Below are positions 7,523-8,950 of a stretch of DNA of 8,950 bases, in pieces. The DNA lies in NCBI GenBank assembly GCA_030150135.1, contig JASLGO010000031.1, forward strand, positions 1 to 8,950, written 5' to 3'. The position numbers were made by a program, and so were the translations under genes. The notes beneath the pieces were generated by a model, which was given only the letters and a program-made list of their open reading frames with translations, made no database searches and was not told the DNA's origin. The stretch is from Aquirhabdus sp. (GTDB lineage Bacteria; Pseudomonadota; Gammaproteobacteria; Pseudomonadales; Moraxellaceae). Within the stretch, counting starts at the first letter, position 1. Each line of letters begins with the position of its first letter.

Positions 7523-7650
7523 TTTAATCTTCTTTTCAATTAAAACTAGTACTTGTAGATACGCTTCCACCATACTATTCTTACTCAACTACATGCATAA
7601 TTTTCGATTATGTAGATAGTAAATAGAATTTCAGGATGAGAAGGCGGCAC

Positions 7651-8433
7651 ATGCTTACCAGACAAGAATACGTCACCAAAATAAGCTCTACGTTATCCAC
7701 ATCTAAGGATAAAGTTTTGACCACAAAAGTAAAGACTAAAAAACCTCGCGCTAATGTGGTTTTAATAACGCGATTCGGCTCAAAATTTCCATCTAAAAAC
7801 CTGTTCAAAAAGATAATTATTATTAGTACACAAGTCTTAGCGCTTACACTAATGATCATTAAGGCTTCATACGCTGATGTTCGTTGGTATCGTTACTATG
7901 ATAGCCGCGGCATTCCTACAATCAGCAGTACTGTGAGTGAGCAACATTTACAACAAGGCTATGATGTACTAGATAGCCGCATGCAATTGATTCGTCACTA
8001 TCCGCCATTCTCATCAGATAAATACGCACAGCAACAAGCTCTTCGAGAACAGGCCATTGCCAAAAAAATTAGTGACCGCCACTTACAAGAAACATATGTT
8101 TCTTCAGATCGTGCAACAACACAACGAGATCGTGAGCTCAGCAATCTTGATGAACAAATTCAACGTAGTGGGATAGAATCCAAACACTTATCCGACAGTT
8201 TAAATGGAAATATTGCCTCGGCAGCAAATTTTGATCGTCAAAATAAGCCTATTCCTGCAACACTGAAAGCTCAGTTAGACAAAAATAAAACTCTTCTAAG
8301 CCAATCAAATGCAAACGTTGCTGCACTCAAAGCTAAACGAGATCAAACGAGTAAACAATTTAATGATGTCATTGCTCAGCTTAAAATCATAGAAGCGCAA
8401 AGCGGAAAACCAGAAACATCCACCACTCCCTAA
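7651..8433 (+). CDS. DUF4124-like envelope protein with C-terminal coiled coil
   Basis: The function is unknown. From the ATG at 7651 (AAGG six bases upstream) it has 260 residues. An unusually long, Lys/Arg/Ser/Thr-rich stretch of about 50 residues precedes a hydrophobic segment (KKIIIISTQVLALTLMIIKA). That segment ends in SYA, which could be a signal peptidase I site or the end of a membrane anchor. The segment VRWYRYYDSRGIPTISSTV, then GYDVLDSRMQLI, fits the DUF4124 pattern (YRY..G, then GYEVL), and YVSSDRATTQRDRELSNLDEQI continues as in such proteins. The rest, LKAQLDKNKTLLSQ onward, is predicted coiled coil up to a short Thr/Pro tail, so most of the protein is probably periplasmic. An ATG at 7636 is less well placed. 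A TTG at 7717 has AAGGA seven bases ahead and would shorten the N-terminus by 22 residues. It is divergent from pilG and precedes trxB by 145 nt. Confidence 0.8.
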   Translation: MLTRQEYVTKISSTLSTSKDKVLTTKVKTKKPRANVVLITRFGSKFPSKNLFKKIIIISTQVLALTLMIIKASYADVRWYRYYDSRGIPTISSTVSEQHLQQGYDVLDSRMQLIRHYPPFSSDKYAQQQALREQAIAKKISDRHLQETYVSSDRATTQRDRELSNLDEQIQRSGIESKHLSDSLNGNIASAANFDRQNKPIPATLKAQLDKNKTLLSQSNANVAALKAKRDQTSKQFNDVIAQLKIIEAQSGKPETSTTP

Positions 8434-8526
8434 GCCTACAATTTTCCGATTGATGTCATTGATATTAACCATCAAGTTTCTGATTGTATCAATCACCAGA
8501 AAGCACCCTATTAGGCTGAGCTACGA

Positions 8527-8532
8527 TATAAT
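8527..8532 (+). promoter_or_regulatory. -10 box probably belonging to trxB
   Basis: A perfect TATAAT lies 46 nt before the trxB ATG. No good -35 is seen at 16-18 nt (CACCCT at 17 nt) and there is no TGn extension, so the promoter may need an activator or the match may be fortuitous. With no clear terminator after the upstream gene, read-through is also possible. Confidence 0.4.
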
Positions 8533-8578
8533 TCGCTTAAGTTATTATTTCATTATTTACTGATCACAGGATACCTCT

Positions 8579-8950
8579 ATGAATAGCGCAGCTACAAAAA
8601 CGCGTCACGTTCGCTTACTCATTCTTGGCTCTGGTCCAGCTGGTTATAGTGCTGCAGTATATGCTGCTCGCGCCAATCTTAAGCCTGTTTTGGTTGCAGG
8701 AATGCAAATTGGCGGTCAGTTAACAACAACCGTCGAAGTCGACAACTGGCCAGGTGATGCACACGGTCTAACGGGTCCTGCATTAATGGAACGCATGCAA
8801 GAACATGCAGAGCGTTACGGTACAGAAATTATTTACGACCACATTAATGAAGTTGATTTATCACAACGTCCATTTCGCTTAAAAGGTGATATGGAAGAAT
8901 TCACTTGTGACGCGCTGATTATCGCAACAGGTGCAACAGCCCAATATTTA
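8579..8950 (+). CDS. trxB: Thioredoxin reductase, N-terminal 124 residues (runs off the right edge)
   Basis: TrxB is a cytoplasmic FAD enzyme that uses NADPH to reduce thioredoxin. The ATG has AGGA seven bases upstream. The visible part has the FAD-binding dinucleotide motif LILGSGPAGYSAAVYAARA at residues 14-32, the bacterial TrxB signature GGQLTTTVEVDNWPGD, then GPALMERMQEHAERYGTEI, and the second flavin contact LIIATGA near the edge. The redox pair Cys-Ala-Thr-Cys and the NADPH motif would lie beyond the window. The N-terminus before the FAD motif (MNSAATKTRHVR) is slightly longer than in E. coli. The sequence resembles the Moraxellaceae type as I remember it. Confidence 0.97.
   Translation, partial: MNSAATKTRHVRLLILGSGPAGYSAAVYAARANLKPVLVAGMQIGGQLTTTVEVDNWPGDAHGLTGPALMERMQEHAERYGTEIIYDHINEVDLSQRPFRLKGDMEEFTCDALIIATGATAQYL

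Larger units (their letters stand above)
7345..7650. other. Divergent intergenic region between pilG and the DUF4124-like gene
   Basis: This region of about 300 bp is AT-rich around 7480-7550 and contains the operon promoter, the pilG leader and the 5' end of the plus-strand gene. For the plus strand I see only weak promoter candidates: TTGTAG at 7553-7558 with TATTCT at 7576-7581 (17-nt spacer), and CATAAT at 7596-7601 without a -35. The CATAAT lies in an imperfect dyad, CTAC(ATGC)ATAAT and ATTATGTAG, at 7589-7615 just before the ribosome binding site. I find no tRNA-like structure or terminator. Confidence 0.5.

Noticed and set aside
7608..7859. Minus-strand 83-codon frame rich in Ile, Val and Leu opposite the DUF4124-like gene
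   Set aside because: It is antisense to the hydrophobic segment of a supported gene, has no family resemblance and no good ribosome binding site.
8477..8502. Hairpin TTTCT-GATTG / CAATC-ACC-AGAAA after the DUF4124-like gene, considered as a terminator
   Set aside because: The stem is AT-rich with a three-base bulge and is not followed by a run of T, so it does not meet the usual pattern of an intrinsic terminator.

Overview
The window carries most of a Pil-Chp chemosensory operon, the pathway that controls type IV pilus twitching and surface sensing. All of its genes are on the minus strand. Two plus-strand genes lie to the right. Gene order, protein sequences, moderate-to-low G+C and the start of the thioredoxin reductase gene suggest a gammaproteobacterium of the Moraxellaceae type (Acinetobacter or a relative). 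That placement is from memory of family sequences, not from a search.

Reading the minus strand in the direction of transcription, a good sigma-70-like promoter (7493-7522) and a leader of about 140 nt precede pilG (6952-7344) and pilH (6568-6930), two single-domain response regulators. They are followed by pilI (5970-6503, CheW-like adaptor), pilJ (3667-5799, methyl-accepting receptor), pilK (2757-3647, CheR-type methyltransferase), an unnamed 78-codon gene (2540-2776) and chpA (1-2543, hybrid histidine kinase, cut by the left window edge). Intergenic gaps are 21, 64, 170 and 19 nt. After pilK the genes overlap, by 20 nt and then by an ATGA junction. The expected flow is PilJ to PilI/ChpA to PilG and PilH, with PilK adjusting PilJ by methylation. 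The kinase core, CheW and receiver domains of ChpA lie outside the window.

The visible 847 residues of ChpA hold an N-terminal HPt-like domain (His44), a degenerate one with Lys in the histidine position (Lys425), and two closely similar HPt modules (His625 and His823) spaced exactly 198 residues apart.

The divergent region 7345-7650 separates pilG from a DUF4124-like envelope protein gene (7651-8433, +). After a 145-nt gap with a consensus -10 box comes the first 124 codons of trxB (8579-8950, +), cut by the right edge.

The least ordinary item is the small basic protein gene between pilK and chpA. It has its own ribosome binding site and appears translationally coupled to both neighbours. 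No mobile elements, CRISPR arrays, tRNA or rRNA genes were seen.
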